Positions 25,470-35,379 are shown, counted from the first letter of the stretch. The stretch is DNA of 44,176 nt from Herbinix sp. (GCA_029238935.1 JAQZBN010000076.1:1-44176); one strand, 5' to 3'. The notes: a model not told the origin generated them from the sequence alone. Translations and numbers: made by a program.

Positions 25470-28322
25470 ATGTCAGATAGAAAAAATTATATTAAAATCA
25501 GAGGTGCTAAGGAAAATAATCTTAAGAGTATTGATATTAATATTCCGAGAGATGAGTTTGTTGTACTTACGGGTTTAAGTGGTTCCGGTAAATCCTCCTT
25601 GGCATTTGATACGATTTATGCGGAAGGACAGAGAAGATACATGGAGTCCCTTTCTTCCTATGCAAGACAATTCTTAGGTCAGATGGAAAAGCCCGATGTC
25701 GAAAGCATCGAAGGTTTACCGCCGGCGATCTCGATTGATCAAAAATCCACCAACCGAAACCCAAGATCTACTGTTGGTACGGTAACAGAGATTTATGATT
25801 ATTATCGTTTGCTTTATGCAAGAATCGGTATCCCTCATTGTCCGAACTGTGGTAAGGAGATTAAAAAACAGACCGTAGATCAGATGGTAGACGATATCAT
25901 GAGTTTACCCATGGGTACTAAGATACAACTTCTGGCTCCGGTTGTCCGCGGACGAAAAGGTGAGCATGTAAAGCTCTTCGAACAGGCGAAGCGCAGTGGT
26001 TATGTCAGAGTAAGAGTAGACGGTCATCTTTATGAACTGACAGAAGAGATTAAGTTAGAGAAGAACATCAAACATAACATAGAAATCATCGTGGATCGTC
26101 TTGTTGTGAAAAAGGGAATTGAGAAGAGATTATCTGATTCTATTGAAAATGTACTAAAACAAGCAGAAGGTTTAATGATCGTTGATGTGATTGATGGAGA
26201 ACCCATCACCTTTAGCCAGAATTTTTCCTGCCCTGATTGTGGTATTAGTATAGAAGAGATAGAGCCTAGAAATTTCTCCTTCAATAATCCCTTTGGAGCT
26301 TGCCCCGATTGCCATGGTATTGGCATTAAGATGGAATTTGATGAAGAACTCTTAATCGCAGATCCCAGCAAGAGTTTGATTGATGGAGCAGTTGCTGCTC
26401 CCGGTTGGCAGTCCGTTGTAGATAAGGGGAGTTATTCAAGAGCAATCTTAGAAGCTCTGGCGAAGGAATATAGTTTTAAATTATCGACTCCGTATGAGAA
26501 ACTGCCAGAAAAAGTTCGACAAATGTTTATCTATGGAACAGATGGTAAATCCGTTAAAGTGTATTATAAAGGACAACGAGGAGAAGGGGTTTATGATGTT
26601 GCTTTTGAAGGCCTAATCCGTAATGTGGAACGACGTTACCGAGAGAGTGGTTCTGATGCGGTAAAACAGGAATACGAGAGCTTTATGAGGACAACCCCCT
26701 GTAAAGAATGTGGTGGCAAGCGGTTGAAGAAAGAATCCCTCGCTGTAACCATAGGTGATAAGAACATAGCTGATGTAACGGATTACTCCATTCGTGATTT
26801 ACAGCAGTTTATGAATCAACTAAGTCTGACTTCAATGCAGATGAAGATCGGTGATTTGGTGTTAAAAGAAATAAAATCAAGAATTAACTTCCTTATGGAT
26901 GTAGGTTTGGATTACCTCACCCTAGCCAGAGCTACCGGATCTTTATCTGGTGGTGAATCCCAGAGAATTCGTCTGGCAACACAGATTGGATCAGGGTTGG
27001 TAGGTGTAGCATATATTTTGGATGAGCCTAGTATAGGTCTTCATCAGAGAGATAATGACAAACTCTTAAAGACTCTAAGGAATTTAAAAGACTTAGGGAA
27101 TACCTTGATTGTTGTAGAGCATGATGAAGACACCATGTTTGCGGCGGATCACATCATCGACATCGGGCCTGGAGCCGGGGAGCATGGAGGTGTTGTAGTA
27201 GCAGAAGGAACTGCCCAAGAGATCATGAAGGTAGAAGAATCAATGACCGGGGCATATTTAAGTGGAAGAATTAAGATACCAGTGCCGAAGGAAAGAAGAC
27301 AGCCGAATGGCTACCTTTCCATTAAAGGTGCTAAGGAGAATAATTTAAAGAACATTGATGTTGACATACCCCTTGGAGTTATGACTTGTGTAACCGGAGT
27401 TTCCGGTTCCGGTAAGAGTTCTTTGATCACAGAAATCCTGTATAAGAGATTATCCAGGGACTTAAACCGTGCTCGTTGCATTCCGGGCAAGCACGATGCA
27501 ATGATTGGTATTGAATCCTTAGATAAAGTAATTAATATTGACCAGTCTCCGATTGGCCGTACCCCTAGATCCAATCCGGCAACTTATACCGGTGTGTTTG
27601 ATCAGATTAGGGACCTGTTCTCAGCAACGTCAGATGCGAAGATGCGAGGATACACTAAGGGTCGTTTTAGTTTTAATGTCAAAGGCGGACGTTGTGAAGC
27701 CTGTAGCGGAGATGGTATTCTTAAGATAGAGATGAACTTCCTTCCCGATATCTATGTTCCTTGCGAAGTATGCGGTGGAAAGAGATACAACCGTGAGACC
27801 TTAGAGGTAAAATATAAAGGAAAGAGCATCTATGATGTTCTCAATATGACCATAGAAGAGGCTATTCATTTCTTTGAAAATGTACCTTCTATCCGCAGAA
27901 AGATAGAGACCTTATATGATGTAGGGTTATCCTATTTAAGATTGGGTCATCCGTCCACTTCCCTCTCCGGAGGAGAAGCCCAGAGAATAAAGCTGGCGAC
28001 GGAGCTTAGTAAGCGAAGTACAGGTAAAACAATCTATATTTTAGATGAGCCAACGACTGGTTTGCATTTTGCAGATGTCCATAAATTGGTTGAAATATTA
28101 AGAAGGTTTTCTGACTCCGGCAATACTGTAGTCGTTATTGAGCATAATTTAGATATGATAAAAACAGCAGATTATATTATAGATATCGGGCCTGAGGGTG
28201 GAGATAAGGGTGGTACAGTGGTAGCGACCGGTACACCGGAAGAGATCGCAGATAACCCGAATTCCTATACTGGCATCTATGTAAAGAAGCATCTAGAGGA
28301 TGCCAGATTAGGGAACGATTAG
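25470..28322 (+). CDS. uvrA: UvrABC system protein A
   Basis: 950 residues. It has two ABC-type ATPase modules, with Walker A GLSGSGKSS near residue 35 and GVSGSGKSS in the second half, signatures LSGGES and LSGGEA, and CxxC zinc modules ('CPNCGKEI', 'CPDCG..CPDCHG', 'CEACSGDG..CEVCGG'). UvrA dimers scan DNA for distortions and recruit UvrB. I use ATG 25470 because AGGTGA sits 5-6 bases before it; an in-frame ATG at 25449 has no ribosome site. The gap after uvrB is 69 bases without a terminator. The yfbR-like gene follows 50 bases later. Confidence 0.97.
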   Translation: MSDRKNYIKIRGAKENNLKSIDINIPRDEFVVLTGLSGSGKSSLAFDTIYAEGQRRYMESLSSYARQFLGQMEKPDVESIEGLPPAISIDQKSTNRNPRSTVGTVTEIYDYYRLLYARIGIPHCPNCGKEIKKQTVDQMVDDIMSLPMGTKIQLLAPVVRGRKGEHVKLFEQAKRSGYVRVRVDGHLYELTEEIKLEKNIKHNIEIIVDRLVVKKGIEKRLSDSIENVLKQAEGLMIVDVIDGEPITFSQNFSCPDCGISIEEIEPRNFSFNNPFGACPDCHGIGIKMEFDEELLIADPSKSLIDGAVAAPGWQSVVDKGSYSRAILEALAKEYSFKLSTPYEKLPEKVRQMFIYGTDGKSVKVYYKGQRGEGVYDVAFEGLIRNVERRYRESGSDAVKQEYESFMRTTPCKECGGKRLKKESLAVTIGDKNIADVTDYSIRDLQQFMNQLSLTSMQMKIGDLVLKEIKSRINFLMDVGLDYLTLARATGSLSGGESQRIRLATQIGSGLVGVAYILDEPSIGLHQRDNDKLLKTLRNLKDLGNTLIVVEHDEDTMFAADHIIDIGPGAGEHGGVVVAEGTAQEIMKVEESMTGAYLSGRIKIPVPKERRQPNGYLSIKGAKENNLKNIDVDIPLGVMTCVTGVSGSGKSSLITEILYKRLSRDLNRARCIPGKHDAMIGIESLDKVINIDQSPIGRTPRSNPATYTGVFDQIRDLFSATSDAKMRGYTKGRFSFNVKGGRCEACSGDGILKIEMNFLPDIYVPCEVCGGKRYNRETLEVKYKGKSIYDVLNMTIEEAIHFFENVPSIRRKIETLYDVGLSYLRLGHPSTSLSGGEAQRIKLATELSKRSTGKTIYILDEPTTGLHFADVHKLVEILRRFSDSGNTVVVIEHNLDMIKTADYIIDIGPEGGDKGGTVVATGTPEEIADNPNSYTGIYVKKHLEDARLGND

Positions 28323-28372
28323 GTAATACCAGAATTGATGAAGTCCGAAAGTCAGATTAGAAAGGAGAAGCT

Positions 28373-28954
28373 ATGGGAAATCAGTTTTTTGCCATGATGT
28401 CGAGAATGAAATTGATTGAACGTTGGTCTCTGATGAGAAACAGCCAATCGGAAAATATCAGTGAGCATTCCTTGGAAGTAAGTATTCTTGCCCATGCTCT
28501 TTCCATAATCAGTAACGAACACTTCGGAAAACAACTGAATGCAGAAAAAGCAGCGCTGATCGGTATTTATCATGATGCAACCGAGATTATCACCGGTGAT
28601 ATGCCAACACCAATAAAATATTTTAATGAGGATATACAAGGAGCATTTAAAGAAATAGAGGAGATAGCAGCTAAAAGGCTTCTGGCTATGTTACCGGATC
28701 ATATGCAAAAAAGCTATGAGAGTATTTTCTTTCCCAAAGAGGAAGATGCTTATCTGTGGAAGCTAGTGAAGGCAGCAGACAAGCTTTCTGCGTTGATCAA
28801 ATGCATTGAAGAAGGAAAAGCCGGTAATACGGAATTTATCAGTGCTGAAAAATCAATCAAAGAAGCTTTGGTAAGCATGCAATTACCGGAAGTCAACTTC
28901 TTTATGGAGGAATTTTTACCCTCATACTATAAAACTTTAGATGAGTTAAATTAG
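28373..28954 (+). CDS. 5'-deoxynucleotidase, YfbR-like HD-domain protein
   Basis: 193 residues. It matches YfbR: R17-W18 (the pair that selects deoxyribose in E. coli YfbR, R18/W19), H32 in SEHS, H67-D68 in 'YHDATEI', E71, D76 in 'TGDMPTP', and a later 'KAADKLSAL' aspartate. It removes the 5'-phosphate from deoxynucleoside monophosphates in the cytoplasm, using a divalent metal, and helps balance dNTP pools. The good ribosome site (AAAGGAG) and short gap after uvrA suggest it is read with the uvr operon, tying nucleotide turnover to excision repair (inference). Confidence 0.9.
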   Translation: MGNQFFAMMSRMKLIERWSLMRNSQSENISEHSLEVSILAHALSIISNEHFGKQLNAEKAALIGIYHDATEIITGDMPTPIKYFNEDIQGAFKEIEEIAAKRLLAMLPDHMQKSYESIFFPKEEDAYLWKLVKAADKLSALIKCIEEGKAGNTEFISAEKSIKEALVSMQLPEVNFFMEEFLPSYYKTLDELN

Positions 28955-29100
28955 AAATATAGAATAATTTCATAGTATTGATACTACGTTAGTTAGGGTG
29001 TTACGATTTGAAATTCTATTTTGATATGTAATAAATCATTCAATCTATTGTCAGATGAATCGCAAAACCTAGCAAGAATAAAAAGTCAGGAGGATTTGTA

Positions 29101-30021
29101 ATGAAGTATATTAATGTTGCGAATACGAACTTAAAAGCATCTAACATTGTGATGGGATGCATGAGAATTACCAGCTTATCAGAGAAAGATTTAAACCAGT
29201 TTATTTTAACTGCGATGGAGGAAGGGGTAAATTTCTTTGATCATGCTGATATCTATGGTGGAGGAGAATGTGAACGTCATTTTGCGAAAGCACTTGATAT
29301 GACACCTGCACTCAGAGAGAAGATGATTATTCAAAGTAAATGCGGTATCCGCAAAGGCTTCTTTGACTTCTCAAAGGAACATATCTTAGAATCTGTGGAT
29401 GGTATTTTATCAAGATTAGAGACAGATTATCTTGATGTTCTTCTTCTTCACAGACCGGACACTTTAATGGATCCTGCAGAGGTAGCAGAAGCATTTGAGA
29501 GCTTGTATACCCAAGGAAAAGTTAAATATTTCGGTGTTTCCAATCAGAATCCAGCGCAGATTGAATTGCTGCAAAAGTATGTACCTTATCCTCTTGTATT
29601 CAACCAATTACAATTAAGTATTGCTCATACACCAATGATCGATAGCGGCTTAACCGTTAATATGCATATCAATCAAAGTGTAAACCGTGAGGGAAGTGTA
29701 CTGGAATATTCCAGGTTAAAAGATATCACAATTCAGGCATGGTCACCGTTCCAGAAGGGCTTCTTTGAAGGACCATTCTTGGGAGATCAGGATCGTTACG
29801 GTAAATTAAATCAAGTGATTGATCGTATTGCTGAAAAATATCAAGTATCCAATACAACAATTGCAGTTGCATGGATTACACGCCACCCGGCAAATATGCA
29901 GGTTATCCTAGGAACCACCAATATAGAGAGATTAAAGGATTCCTGTAAGGGATCAGAGCTTTCTCTTACCAGAGAAGAGTGGTATGAGATTTATCAGGCC
30001 GCAGGTAATATGCTGCCATAG
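29101..30021 (+). CDS. Aldo/keto reductase (YdhF-like)
   Basis: 306 residues, a complete (beta/alpha)8 aldo/keto reductase. The catalytic tetrad is D47, Y52 ('FFDHADIYGGG'), K80 ('IIQSKCG') and H117 ('LLLHRPD'). 'VKYFGVSNQ' and 'VILGTTNIERL' are typical of NADPH-binding members. The closest named relative by pattern is E. coli YdhF, whose substrate is not defined. It is a single gene with its own strong ribosome site (AGGAGG) and a likely terminator at 30037. Confidence 0.9.
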   Translation: MKYINVANTNLKASNIVMGCMRITSLSEKDLNQFILTAMEEGVNFFDHADIYGGGECERHFAKALDMTPALREKMIIQSKCGIRKGFFDFSKEHILESVDGILSRLETDYLDVLLLHRPDTLMDPAEVAEAFESLYTQGKVKYFGVSNQNPAQIELLQKYVPYPLVFNQLQLSIAHTPMIDSGLTVNMHINQSVNREGSVLEYSRLKDITIQAWSPFQKGFFEGPFLGDQDRYGKLNQVIDRIAEKYQVSNTTIAVAWITRHPANMQVILGTTNIERLKDSCKGSELSLTREEWYEIYQAAGNMLP

Positions 30022-30036
30022 TTAACTAATTATGAA

Positions 30037-30085
30037 CTGCCCACCTTTATTTGTATCATTTACTAGTAATGGATGGGCAGATTTT
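30037..30085 (+). terminator. Likely terminator of the aldo/keto reductase gene
   Basis: CTGCCCA (30037-30043) pairs with TGGGCAG (30074-30080) around a 30-base loop; a short T-rich run (ATTTTGTT) follows. Confidence 0.5.
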
Positions 30086-30244
30086 GTTATCATTCTTTCA
30101 TAACCAATTGACCATTTAGTTAGCTTTGAACAATAAAAATGCCTTACATAAATAGATCAATTGAGTGGTCATTAGGAAAACTTAATGAGATGTTTGATAA
30201 CAATAGCCTATGATGAATAAAAAAGGTTTAGAGAGAGGAACTTT

Positions 30245-30952
30245 ATGATTACGATAGATGGAAATTGGGTAATGGAAGGCTTAGAGTATGAGGATGATAG
30301 CAATGAGCTTACAGATCTAGTCAACAAAATTGGCTTCCTCCCACTTTTTAAAAATAATATCAAAGGCTTTTCCGTTGAAGAGCGTACTGCAAAGTATTCC
30401 TGGTGGAGTGGACCTTTAGAAGAAGATCCCTGGGAATGGAGATCAATTCTTGCATCGGAAGGAATTGTCGCTTACGGTAAGGTATTTATGAATAAAGCCG
30501 GATTCGTATCGAAAGAATGGTATCCGGTCTTGGCTTCTTATCGTAGAGACGGGTATGATTTTGACAGTAGATATGAGGATGGGTTAGCCAGTCGAAGGTC
30601 GAAAAATATTATTGATGTACTAAGTCATTATGAAACCTTACCATCCTATGAAATAAAGACTATGGCAGGCTTTCATAAAGATGGTGAGAAGGGGTTTGAA
30701 AGTACGATCAATTCGCTCCAGATGCAGACATATATCACGGTGAGGGGCTTTCAACGAAAGCGTAGTAAAAAGAATGAAGAGTATGGATGGCCTGTAGCCT
30801 TGTATTCTCTTTCGGAACGATTGTATGGGGAAGACCATGTAAGAAGTGCTTATCATAAAAAAGCTGAAGATGCAAAGTATTCGATCGTAGAACATCTGCA
30901 TAAGATCTTTCCTGAGAGTACTTACGATGAAATTGCGGCTTTTATACGCTGA
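30245..30952 (+). CDS. AlkZ-related protein of unknown function
   Basis: 235 residues, soluble, rich in Trp and Tyr. Recognisable segments are 'GFLPLFKNNIKGFSVEE', 'WWSG...DPWEW', 'VAYGKVF..KAGFVSKEWYP' and 'YRRDGYDFD', a pattern I associate with proteins annotated 'AlkZ-related', a short branch near the YcaQ/AlkZ winged-helix DNA glycosylases. The catalytic QxD/QxQ element of AlkZ is not evident. It sits alone between terminators. If the link is right it is a possible DNA-binding or repair protein, but that is an inference. The start has a modest ribosome site (GAGAGGA). Confidence 0.6.
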   Translation: MITIDGNWVMEGLEYEDDSNELTDLVNKIGFLPLFKNNIKGFSVEERTAKYSWWSGPLEEDPWEWRSILASEGIVAYGKVFMNKAGFVSKEWYPVLASYRRDGYDFDSRYEDGLASRRSKNIIDVLSHYETLPSYEIKTMAGFHKDGEKGFESTINSLQMQTYITVRGFQRKRSKKNEEYGWPVALYSLSERLYGEDHVRSAYHKKAEDAKYSIVEHLHKIFPESTYDEIAAFIR

Positions 30953-31333
30953 TTACTAAGCTGAATAGCGATCCAATGATTTACTGACGGTTAATCCAAA
31001 GTGTATTGGATGATTTAGCGATTATAAAATTTCGATAATGATGAAAGAATAGCATGATTGGTAATCGGTCACGTTTATACAAGGCTGTAATTGCTATTTC
31101 ATATGGGATAACGACAGGTAATTCATTATAAAGTCATAGTAGAATAAAAGTGCATTCTCAGAGGTTGAACCACTGTGGATGCACTTTTTAAGCTTGTTAG
31201 TAAATTGCTTATAATACAATAGTTACTCTTAACTCAAATACTTATTAAACTTGATTCTTATACTTAATAACTAGCAAAATAAAAACCCAATTTAAAACCT
31301 AATTTAGAGTACTATTTACGATACCTATCTTTT
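30953..31333. other. 381-base gap between convergent genes
   Basis: AT-rich, with no gene on either strand. The only structure I see is the bidirectional terminator at 31146-31189. Confidence 0.6.
31146..31189 (+). terminator. Bidirectional terminator between convergent genes
   Basis: AAAAGTGCAT (31146-31155) pairs with ATGCACTTTT (31179-31188), followed by T. The A and T flanks allow function on both strands. Confidence 0.7.
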
Positions 31334-31969
31334 CTACTTTTTATCTATACGCTCGAACATATAATCCATAACATGGCCAGCAGTGCAATTATCGTTAGCG
31401 AATTTACGTAAGGTTCCGGCGGCGAATAGATTCCTACCTAGTTTAACTCCGGTTTCACAATGGGTCTCCCAACGTTTCACAACAATATCAGTACGAAATC
31501 GCTCATATTCAAAATAAGTCTGTAAAGCTATTTGAATCTTTTCTAAGTCAGCAAAAGGACCTTCTACTTTAATTTTTTTGGATTGTATGTACTCGGAGCG
31601 GCTATTTAATATCGTTGCACCGGCCCAGGTATCTCTTGCTGCATATTTTACATGCCTAATACTTCCCATTACAATTGCACCAAAGCATAGGGGACAAGGC
31701 TCCATTACGGCATATAAGGTATATTGACGGATGTTAGGGTGTTCTTCTTCGTTTAGTTTTAGAATAGCATTGATTTCTGCATGGGCAAGGTGATGCTGAT
31801 AGATTTCTTTCGGATTTCCCTGCTTGGAATATATTTTATTTTGTCCAGTGGATACAAGAACATCCTGCTCATTCACAATAGCGGCACCAATAGGTATTGT
31901 CTTCTCTTTAAATGCATTCCACGCTGATCCAAATGCCGCTTGCCAGCCTACTTCAAGATCATTCCACAT
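31334..31969 (-). CDS. Cytidine/deoxycytidylate deaminase-family protein
   Basis: 211 residues. The zinc site is H63-A-E65 and P91-C92-P-L-C95, the CDA superfamily signature with E65 as proton shuttle. The ~150-residue core resembles TadA/guanine-deaminase-type enzymes; the remaining ~60 residues are an extra C-terminal helical region not found in TadA. The substrate (nucleoside, base or tRNA adenosine) cannot be told from the sequence. Transcribed alone; the ribosome site on the minus strand is AAGGAGG. Confidence 0.85.
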   Translation of the reverse strand: MWNDLEVGWQAAFGSAWNAFKEKTIPIGAAIVNEQDVLVSTGQNKIYSKQGNPKEIYQHHLAHAEINAILKLNEEEHPNIRQYTLYAVMEPCPLCFGAIVMGSIRHVKYAARDTWAGATILNSRSEYIQSKKIKVEGPFADLEKIQIALQTYFEYERFRTDIVVKRWETHCETGVKLGRNLFAAGTLRKFANDNCTAGHVMDYMFERIDKK

Positions 31970-32209
31970 AATCTGCCTCCTTGTGACATATAATAGTATA
32001 ATTGTACTTTATCTCTTAAAATATTGCAATAAATAAATGGAAAAAAATTACATAAACCTAGGTTATAGTAAAATTAGTATGAAATAATGGAATAATTTAT
32101 CTTCCCTGTTGCACAGCTATGGAAAGCAAGGTATAATTAACTGTGTTACTATAAAAGTATTACATATGAAAAGCCTGTTAGGAACTACCCAAAAGGAGGA
32201 TAATTCGGG

Positions 32210-33364
32210 ATGAAGAATAACTTACATAACCAAGGGGAGAACAGGAAACCCTTATTCAACAGGAATTATTTAGCGATATCAATATTGTTTTTATTATTTT
32301 TTTGTATTAATATTCATACCACAGCAAAGGCTAGTTCAGTTTCTGGATCTAGTATCACAGTTAAGATAAATTACCTCGAAGAAATTGCAACATTATCTCC
32401 AGGAAGCGGAAACAGTACAAAGTTTTATATCAGTTTAGATAAAATGAAAACATGGGAGTTAATTGAACCCTATGGTATGATGGATATTTCTGCATTGTTG
32501 CAAGCAAAATCAGTGGAGCTGTATTTTAAAGGAAACAAGGATGCAAATCCTGTACCTGTTACACTTCAAGGAGAAGAAAACAGCTTAAAAGTTACCTATC
32601 AAATCGTCGGTGGAGAAGGAAGAGCTGTGATTACGAATACTACCTTACCGATCGAATACCGAAAAGGAAACAATGGAGCATGGAAGACGGCATCCTACAG
32701 CATGTCAACTACCATTTATGAGATAAAAGGTGCTACGCTTTACTTTAGAACCATCGCTACTGAGTCAAAACGAGCAGGTAAAATAGTTACATTTAAAGTT
32801 CCGAAGAGACCTTCAGCACCTTCCGTTAAGCTGGATGGAAGCAAATTATGTATTACCGGTATGAAGAGTGGAGAGATGCTATATCGTATAGGCGATAGTA
32901 CTTCTTGGGTACCTTATGCTACCAATGATCCTAAGATAAAATATTTGGATTTAAAATCGTTATTTGGTTCATCCCTACCTGCCAATACTCCAATCCCAGC
33001 TGGAATGATAGAATTTCGTACTGGTCCAACAGATAAGAAGGCAGCTTCTGCTGTAAAGGTGATTGAAATAACACAGCAGCCTACGGTACCGGATACAATC
33101 AGTCTATCAGGAACCACACTAACTATTCTAGACAGCGATAAAAAAAGAGCTTATGAATACACCATAGTAAAAAAGAATACATCATTAAATCTTCAGACTG
33201 CCAGATGGACCTCGGTTACCTCTGCAAAATCTGTTGTTATTAAGGGTGTTGAAGTGGGAGATAAAATCCTAGTTCGTTTAAAAAGCAGAACGGATTCGAC
33301 GACGAAGCAACTTATACTCGCATCTACTTACAAAGAGCTACCGGTAACTTCAATCTTAAATTGA
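32210..33364 (+). CDS. Secreted or surface protein of unknown function
   Basis: 384 residues. After a polar N-terminus (1-20) a hydrophobic core (about 22-37) and 'TTAKASS' suggest a signal peptide cut near residue 43. The mature part is beta-rich with Ser/Thr/Lys, and has repeated elements of the type 'P-x-x-P-x-x-(L/I)-x-L-x-G-x-x-L-x-I', around 204-220 and again around 292-305, so it probably consists of a few Ig-like modules. No enzyme motif or cell-wall sorting signal is present. A strong ribosome site (AAAGGAGG) and a strong terminator make it a single-gene unit. Confidence 0.75.
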   Translation: MKNNLHNQGENRKPLFNRNYLAISILFLLFFCINIHTTAKASSVSGSSITVKINYLEEIATLSPGSGNSTKFYISLDKMKTWELIEPYGMMDISALLQAKSVELYFKGNKDANPVPVTLQGEENSLKVTYQIVGGEGRAVITNTTLPIEYRKGNNGAWKTASYSMSTTIYEIKGATLYFRTIATESKRAGKIVTFKVPKRPSAPSVKLDGSKLCITGMKSGEMLYRIGDSTSWVPYATNDPKIKYLDLKSLFGSSLPANTPIPAGMIEFRTGPTDKKAASAVKVIEITQQPTVPDTISLSGTTLTILDSDKKRAYEYTIVKKNTSLNLQTARWTSVTSAKSVVIKGVEVGDKILVRLKSRTDSTTKQLILASTYKELPVTSILN

Positions 33365-33450
33365 TCGGTTGGTGGAGGGTTACTGATCTTTAAATAACAC
33401 TATACGAGCAGTCTGTGTCTAACTTAAGAATAACCTTGTAAAAATAATAT

Positions 33451-33502
33451 AAAAGTGGCACTGATAGTCCCATTCTCATTGGATTATCAGTGCCACTTTT
33501 TT
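33451..33502 (+). terminator. Strong terminator after the secreted protein gene
   Basis: Arms 33451-33470 and 33481-33500 form a 20-bp stem with one G-T wobble and a 10-base loop, followed by T residues to 33502. A-rich flanks allow use by the leftward epimerase gene's downstream side as well. Confidence 0.9.
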
Positions 33503-33538
33503 GAATTTATTATAAATATGATCTAATTATTCAATGCG

Positions 33539-34423
33539 TTATAAGGCTTCATCGGAAGAAAGTGATAATTGAATAAAGTTGTCAAGTAACTGGTAAATCC
33601 ATTCCTCTATATGAGGAAAGCAATATCCATTCCTAGTAACTTTACTGTTATCCAAGCTAAAAGATTGCTGACCATTATATGGACCAGGCTCCCCCTCCTG
33701 CGTAAGAATGGCTTTCCTGCCTGTTTTCAATTCCACGTAATCCATAATCTGTTGTAATGAAATCGTACCGTTATTCGCACCGTTAATAGGGCCTATGATA
33801 TTATTCTCTCCGAGCCAGGCAATGAATTTACCGGCCTCTGTAGAGCAAATGAATCCAATCTGCTCGGTATAGTTATCAATCATCATAGGTTTTTCCTTCA
33901 TCATGTGATCAATATAAAAGTATAGTCTTTTGGTATAGTCATCCTCGCCGATTACATAAGGTAATCGAACTGCGGTGGCAGGTACTTTTCCATAGCTTTG
34001 GAATAAAGCACATTCTGCTTGCCTCTTTATCTCATCATAAGGATAATCCGTACGATTACACCAGATAAGTGAATGGGAGAGGGGATCAAATTCATGTTCT
34101 GCTGTATTGATATGTTGATTTTGATAAACAGAAGCAGATGAGGTCATAATATACTTTTCACAGTGAACCTGATCCAATAAGACTTTCACATCATTGGAGC
34201 AGTAAGCAAGATTATCACAGATAACGTCATAGGTCTGACTATGTAATGAGGAATATATACTTTCAGCACTGGTTCGTTCCAAGATAATCCGGGATACCTT
34301 TGAACCAAAAGAATCAGGGGTTTTTCCTCTCGTAGCAATCGTTACCTCATGGCCTTGTTCAATGAAAGATTGAACCATATGTATTCCAAAATAACGAGTG
34401 CCGCCTAACACTAATATTCTCAT
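33539..34423 (-). CDS. NAD-dependent epimerase/dehydratase-like protein (atypical extended SDR)
   Basis: 294 residues. The Rossmann motif is GGTRYFG (residues 7-13), the form found in atypical extended SDRs, and the active-site Y-x-x-x-K is Y129-D-E-I-K133, after a conserved 'SSASVY' serine strand (about 95-100). It probably binds NAD(P) and acts on a nucleotide sugar or similar substrate, but the family also contains RNA-binding proteins without enzyme activity. Transcribed alone, with GGAGG before the start. Confidence 0.85.
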   Translation of the reverse strand: MRILVLGGTRYFGIHMVQSFIEQGHEVTIATRGKTPDSFGSKVSRIILERTSAESIYSSLHSQTYDVICDNLAYCSNDVKVLLDQVHCEKYIMTSSASVYQNQHINTAEHEFDPLSHSLIWCNRTDYPYDEIKRQAECALFQSYGKVPATAVRLPYVIGEDDYTKRLYFYIDHMMKEKPMMIDNYTEQIGFICSTEAGKFIAWLGENNIIGPINGANNGTISLQQIMDYVELKTGRKAILTQEGEPGPYNGQQSFSLDNSKVTRNGYCFPHIEEWIYQLLDNFIQLSLSSDEAL

Positions 34424-34553
34424 TAGCTACCTCCAGGGATAAGATTTAATATAACTAAAATAAATGAGTAGTACAAATGCAAATTACAAGTTTATGGTAA
34501 CATATGGATTTGTAATAGAAAAGAGATTTCTTATATGTTAAAAATGGTGTTAT

Positions 34554-34583
34554 TTGACTAATATAGTTATGATTGCGTAGTAT
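34554..34583 (+). promoter_or_regulatory. Possible promoter of the DUF4375 gene
   Basis: TTGACT (34554-34559), an 18-base spacer, TAGTAT (34578-34583), 60 bases before the ATG at 34643. Confidence 0.4.
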
Positions 34584-34642
34584 AAGAATTGGATATTAAT
34601 TAATTATAACGAAACGAAATAGGAAAGCCAAGGAGTAGAGCC

Positions 34643-35077
34643 ATGAATGAATATCTAAATGAAATACTAGGTGAAGGTTTTGAAGAGGAAGAGCTATTTT
34701 ATCAAGTGACGGATCATGCGATAGAACGGGAAATGGAACAAGGGATGGAGGAGTTAGAGGATTATGAAAAGAAATGATATATGATAGGTAAAATGATTAT
34801 GGAGGTTAACAATGGAGGTTTTGATCAGTATTACTTAAACACGGATGGAGTTTATGCAAAAGATACCCTTGATTTCTTGGATTTGATGGGAGAAAATAAC
34901 TTTTCGAAGTTGCTGAACGAATCCATAAGTATATTTAAGGCTGTAATACCGGATGACCGGAAGATGGAGGAGTTTGAACGATTGGATCATAAGTTTTATG
35001 AGTTTGGATCAGATTGTTATGATGACTTGTTTGAGAAATTTAAGATATATCTCGAACATCAATTAAGCGTAGATTAA
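34643..35077 (+). pseudogene. DUF4375 protein gene interrupted by an in-frame TGA
   Basis: An ATG at 34643 with a strong ribosome site (AAGGAG, 7-base gap) opens a 44-codon frame ending in TGA at 34775-34777. The same frame continues directly as 'YMIGKMIMEVNNGGFDQYYLN' (abbreviated from 34778) to a stop at 35077. 'EVNNGGFDQYY' is the signature of DUF4375 (DMP19-like), and in that family it is preceded by ~45 residues in the same chain, so the two halves are one gene of 144 codons with one stop in the middle. The second half has an ATG at 34781 but no ribosome site. It could be a nonsense mutation, an assembly error, or less likely readthrough. No other defects are visible, so any inactivation is recent. 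Confidence 0.75.
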
Positions 35078-35157
35078 AAGACCTGTTCATGTTCTTGAGT
35101 GTTTGATTTTATAGAATTTTCTTATACTGTATTCTATGATAAATCAATATAAGTTGA

Positions 35158-35379
35158 TTAATCATTTTTATCCAGATAGCGCTTCTTGATGATCTTCATG
35201 ATCCATCGATCTACAAGAATAAGAAAAACTGTTATCACGAGAAAGACCAGCATTTTACGCCATCCAAGGTCTCCCAGTAATCGTTCTAATAAAACGATTA
35301 GAGTATTAATAATAAGTATACTATAAAAAAAGAAATGAAATAATTTTAAGGATTTTGATATACATTTATGAGACTTCAT
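35158..35379 (-). CDS. Small two-span membrane protein
   Basis: 73 residues with two hydrophobic segments (about 13-34 and 41-60) separated by 'GDLGWRK', and basic ends. AAGGAG lies about 11 bases before the start. No family is recognised. It is a lone gene on the minus strand between plus-strand units. Confidence 0.6.
   Translation of the reverse strand: MKSHKCISKSLKLFHFFFYSILIINTLIVLLERLLGDLGWRKMLVFLVITVFLILVDRWIMKIIKKRYLDKND

Noticed and set aside
34778..34780. Selenocysteine insertion at the TGA of the DUF4375 gene
   Set aside because: No SECIS-like stem-loop is evident just after the TGA, and the family is not known as a selenoprotein; a nonsense change is simpler.
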